From the NCBI GenBank assembly GCA_037132075.1, contig JBAXPV010000010.1, positions 1 through 64,000 of the forward strand: a stretch of 64,000 nucleotides of DNA, read 5' to 3'. The stretch comes from JBAXPV01 sp037132075 (GTDB taxonomy: Bacteria; Bacteroidota; Bacteroidia; Bacteroidales; CAIXZF01). The notes below the pieces were generated by a model, which was not told the DNA's origin, did no database searches, and saw only the letters and a list, made by a program, of their open reading frames with translations. The position numbers and the translations under genes were made by a program. Positions within the stretch are counted from its first letter, which is position 1; each line of letters starts with the position of its first letter. Positions 61,416 through 64,000 of this stretch are shown here, piece after piece.

Positions 61416-63219
61416 TATCTTGCGTATTCAAAGGTATTTCAATTCCGATCCTGGTGCCTTTCCCTGGAAACGAGGAAATGTCAAGTTTTCCATGAATGAG
61501 GTTAATTCGTTCCCGAATATTGCTGAGGCCATTTCCTGTTCCGACCTGGCTATGGTGAAATCCCCGGCCGTTGTCTTCAATATTCAAAATAAAAACATTA
61601 CCTGTGGTATAAATTTGAACAATAATTTTTGAAGCCCTTGCATGCTTGATGATATTGGTCATGGCTTCCTGAAGGATTCGGAAAAGGTAGTTTTGTGCCT
61701 TAGAGTCAATAGCCATGTTGTTGGCTTCTGCCTCAAAAATGAGATGGATACCGGCATTTCCCGTTGTGGATTCACAAAGGGTCCTGATAGCAGTCAGCAA
61801 ACCAAACTCTTTTAATACAGCAGGCATCAGGTCATTGGTGATCCTGCGTATCTCGTCGATTGTCTGATCGATGCCATGGCTTAGCTCACTTATGGTTTTC
61901 CTAGTGTGTTCCGGATCTTCTGGTCGGATGCTTTCCATACGCAGTTTGACAGCGGCAAGGTGCTGGCCCAACCCGTCGTGTAATTCCCGCGACAGCCGCT
62001 GCCGTTCCTGTTCCTGTCCGTCTAATACTGCTGAGAGCCGTTCGGTCCGCTCACGGTTTAATTCCTGGCTTTTTATGTCGAGTTCATTCACCATTTTATT
62101 AAAAGTCTCCGCCAACTCCAGGATCTCATCATGAGTTTCCGGTAGCTCCACCAGGCTAAGTTTCCCTTCAGAGATCTCCTGTGCCGCGTTCTTTAGCCTT
62201 ACCAGGGGAAGTGTGATCCTGCGGGCGATAAAATAGGTCAGGACAAACATCATAAGCGCAATGAAAGCCGAAAGCAGCATCAGGTTATTCTTCAGGTTAA
62301 AGATTGGCACCATAGCTTCGGGAAAGTCAAGCTCTACCATGATAACCCAGTTTAATCCCGCAACATGGATCTTGTCGTAAGAACCGATTACTTTTACATG
62401 ACGGTAATCTTCATAGATGCCGGTACCACTGCCTTGCTTAAAGGCATTGTCTACACCTTCAGTGAATATGGGTATTGCATGGAAATCTTTTGCTTCAAAC
62501 CTTGATTGGGTCCGGAACAGGTGATCATGACCGACAAGATATGACTCTCCTGTCTGCCCCAGGCCCCGCGAAGCATCGCTTTCAAGCATAAAACTTTCTA
62601 GTGGGTTTTTGGCGATTCCGGCAGAAAAAAATCCGCATATTTTACCGTTTTTATCACGAATCGCTGTACTGATCCAAAGGACAGGCTTCTCTAAACCGCT
62701 TTTTTCAGAGAAGTCCTGAATAATGCAAACCTCCTGGTCAAGTGACAATAAAGACTTTTCCGAAATAAAGATAGATTTATCGTCAAGATCGATATTTTCA
62801 GGATTATCTTTACTTTTATTCCTGATTAAAAAAGATTTTCCCTGAAGGTTTCCAATCCTGAAACACCAATAGTGATTGGCTGACTGAAGAAAATGATAAT
62901 AAAAGCTGGTCTGGGAAAATTTATTCAGTTCTCTGAGGGCTTCCTCTTTTTTTGGCTTTTCCAGGTATGAAAGCGCCAGGCCGACATCTGTGGATTCTGC
63001 GACCAGGCTGACTTCGCGTTCACGATCAGTAAAGAAATTCTCAACCTGCGATTTTTTCAGTGTTCTTACCGAAGTAAGTTGATTATAAGTACGCTCCAGT
63101 AAGGCTTTTCGTGAAAGATAATAAGCCATGCCTCCCAGAGAGGCGATGGCAACGGCACTTACCAGGATGTAGCTCAGGATCAGCCGTTCACTGAGTGCGA
63201 TGGTCCGTATGACTCTCAA
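61408..63219 (-). CDS. Sensor histidine kinase, NarX/HisKA_3 type, with extracytoplasmic sensor
   Basis: A 603-residue membrane kinase. Membrane helices lie at about 13-35 and 312-334 and enclose a periplasmic domain of about 275 residues of dCache type. HAMP (about 335-387) leads to a coiled coil and the HisKA_3 phosphoacceptor H414 (RQRLSRELHDGLGQH). The ATPase has the N-box NIIKHARA and the G-boxes NGRGFHHSQ and GTGNGLSNI. The start is TTG at 63219, overlapping the asparaginase stop by four bases; no better start exists. Its ligand is probably a small molecule such as an amino acid, as for many dCache domains; this is inference. Confidence 0.9.
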   Translation of the reverse strand: MRVIRTIALSERLILSYILVSAVAIASLGGMAYYLSRKALLERTYNQLTSVRTLKKSQVENFFTDREREVSLVAESTDVGLALSYLEKPKKEEALRELNKFSQTSFYYHFLQSANHYWCFRIGNLQGKSFLIRNKSKDNPENIDLDDKSIFISEKSLLSLDQEVCIIQDFSEKSGLEKPVLWISTAIRDKNGKICGFFSAGIAKNPLESFMLESDASRGLGQTGESYLVGHDHLFRTQSRFEAKDFHAIPIFTEGVDNAFKQGSGTGIYEDYRHVKVIGSYDKIHVAGLNWVIMVELDFPEAMVPIFNLKNNLMLLSAFIALMMFVLTYFIARRITLPLVRLKNAAQEISEGKLSLVELPETHDEILELAETFNKMVNELDIKSQELNRERTERLSAVLDGQEQERQRLSRELHDGLGQHLAAVKLRMESIRPEDPEHTRKTISELSHGIDQTIDEIRRITNDLMPAVLKEFGLLTAIRTLCESTTGNAGIHLIFEAEANNMAIDSKAQNYLFRILQEAMTNIIKHARASKIIVQIYTTGNVFILNIEDNGRGFHHSQVGTGNGLSNIRERINLIHGKLDISSFPGKGTRIGIEIPLNTQDNG

Positions 63220-64000
63220 ACCGTCATTTCTCCCCTAAGCGGGATTTGTACTTTTTTTCTTATCTCCCCGAGGCTGTGTCCTTGTCCGAAAAGGAACATG
63301 AGTTTTGCCAAAGCTGCTTCCGTGGTAATGTCAGTTCCGCCAATCACCCCGATCTCTTCAAGGATGACACTGGTCTCATATTTCCCCATTTCTACGGAAC
63401 CACCTTTGCATTGAGTAACGTTTAAAATAAGAATGCCAAGGGCCAGGGCTTCTTTCAGGCAATCAATGAACCATGGGGCTGTCGGGGCGTTTCCTGAGCC
63501 AAAGGTCTCGAGTATTAAGGCTTTCAGGCCTTCAGTCTTGAGTATTGCCCGAACAGCCTGGGGTGTGATCCCGGGAAATAACTTCAGTACAGCAATATTG
63601 GCATCGAGACTTTTATAGACTTTGAGTTTCTTGAAGTTAGGCTTCAATAATACATTGTTATTGTAGTTGATATAAACCCCGATTTCAGCCAGCAAGGGAA
63701 AATTACCGGAAACAAAAGCATTGAAATGCTCTGCATTAAACTTGCTGGCACGGTTGCCGCGATACAGTTTGTTTTCGAAACAGATAGCTACTTCAGGAAC
63801 CAGGGGTGTGCCTTCATCATAAGCCGCGGCAATTTCAATGGCATTGATAAAATTCTCCCGGCCATCCGTGCGGATGATGCCCATTGGGAGCTGTGAACCG
63901 GTAAATATCACCGGTTTGTTGAGATTCTCCAGCATGAAACTCAGTATGGATGCGGAATAGGCCATGGTATCAGAACCATGTAAGATCACAAAACCATCAT
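63216..64000 (-). CDS. ansA: L-asparaginase, type I (5' part outside window)
   Basis: The C-terminal 261 or so residues of an asparaginase of the cytoplasmic AnsA type. It enters the window as DGFVILHGSDTMAYSAS, holding the second catalytic Thr-Asp region, and continues with PVIFTGSQLPMG and RTDGRENFINAIEIA, both AnsA landmarks, and the C-terminal GGTDITTEAALAKLMFLFGQ. The TGGTI threonine motif lies beyond the edge. The enzyme hydrolyses asparagine to aspartate and ammonium. It is coupled to the kinase gene by a 4-base overlap, so asparagine use and signalling share a transcript. Confidence 0.9.
   Translation of the reverse strand, partial: DGFVILHGSDTMAYSASILSFMLENLNKPVIFTGSQLPMGIIRTDGRENFINAIEIAAAYDEGTPLVPEVAICFENKLYRGNRASKFNAEHFNAFVSGNFPLLAEIGVYINYNNNVLLKPNFKKLKVYKSLDANIAVLKLFPGITPQAVRAILKTEGLKALILETFGSGNAPTAPWFIDCLKEALALGILILNVTQCKGGSVEMGKYETSVILEEIGVIGGTDITTEAALAKLMFLFGQGHSLGEIRKKVQIPLRGEMTV

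Overview
This window is chromosomal DNA of a Bacteroidota bacterium, probably an uncultured or environmental lineage; the order cannot be fixed from the sequence alone. The assignment rests on type IX secretion (T9SS) and gliding genes (gldH, gldJ, porP/sprF-like, porU, porV), several secreted proteins with T9SS sorting tails, a MurF-alanine racemase fusion, promoters of the Bacteroidota type (TTTG-N20-TAnnTTTG) instead of Shine-Dalgarno signals, and typical Bacteroidota gene neighbourhoods. I see no rRNA, tRNA, CRISPR array, prophage, transposase or integrase. Most of the window is core genome; the unusual material lies in a few odd protein architectures and in the intergenic repeats.

Layout. 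1-2.6 kb: a secreted beta-helix protein cut by an amber stop near the window edge, and mqnC (futalosine route to menaquinone). 2.6-10.4 kb: a plus-strand run pepA, pdxA, murF-alr fusion, GT2 glycosyltransferase and a GT-C-like membrane protein. 10.4-15.5 kb: a minus-strand run holB, ricT, gldH, PBP1A. 15.6-16.4 kb: isolated thiF-thiS, closed by a strong terminator. 16.4-25.1 kb: two giant paralogous T9SS cargo proteins. 25.2-28.5 kb: exbB-exbD-tonB-folC. 28.7-33.7 kb: porP/sprF-like, gldJ, (terminator/attenuator), murF, anmK. 33.9-39.6 kb: porU, porV, ispF. 39.6-46.8 kb: an unknown membrane-anchored protein, aspC-type aminotransferase, aspS, a CoA-acylating aldehyde dehydrogenase and purF. 46.8-53.3 kb: a looser accessory stretch with decayed repeats, a gene remnant, a YdeI/DUF1801 protein, an AAA/DUF4143 ATPase, a thioredoxin-OmpA fusion and a sialidase-like T9SS cargo. 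53.4-58.5 kb: topA with an arginase-fold protein, and miaB. 58.6-64 kb: a porin-like protein with amtB, then an asparaginase - histidine kinase - response regulator operon.

How the genes work together. Three themes recur. Envelope construction: two MurF units, alanine racemase, AnmK, PBP1A, polyprenyl-sugar transferases and an ExbBD-TonB energiser. T9SS and gliding: PorU sortase, PorV shuttle, PorP/SprF, GldJ and GldH serve cargo proteins found in the same window. Nitrogen handling: asparaginase releases ammonium, AmtB moves it across the inner membrane, and a two-component system lies between them. The clearest candidates for something undescribed are the arginase-fold protein without a standard metal site, the thioredoxin-OmpA fusion that lacks its second active-site cysteine, and a terminator hairpin directly against the murF start codon. 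None of them amounts to a proven new system.
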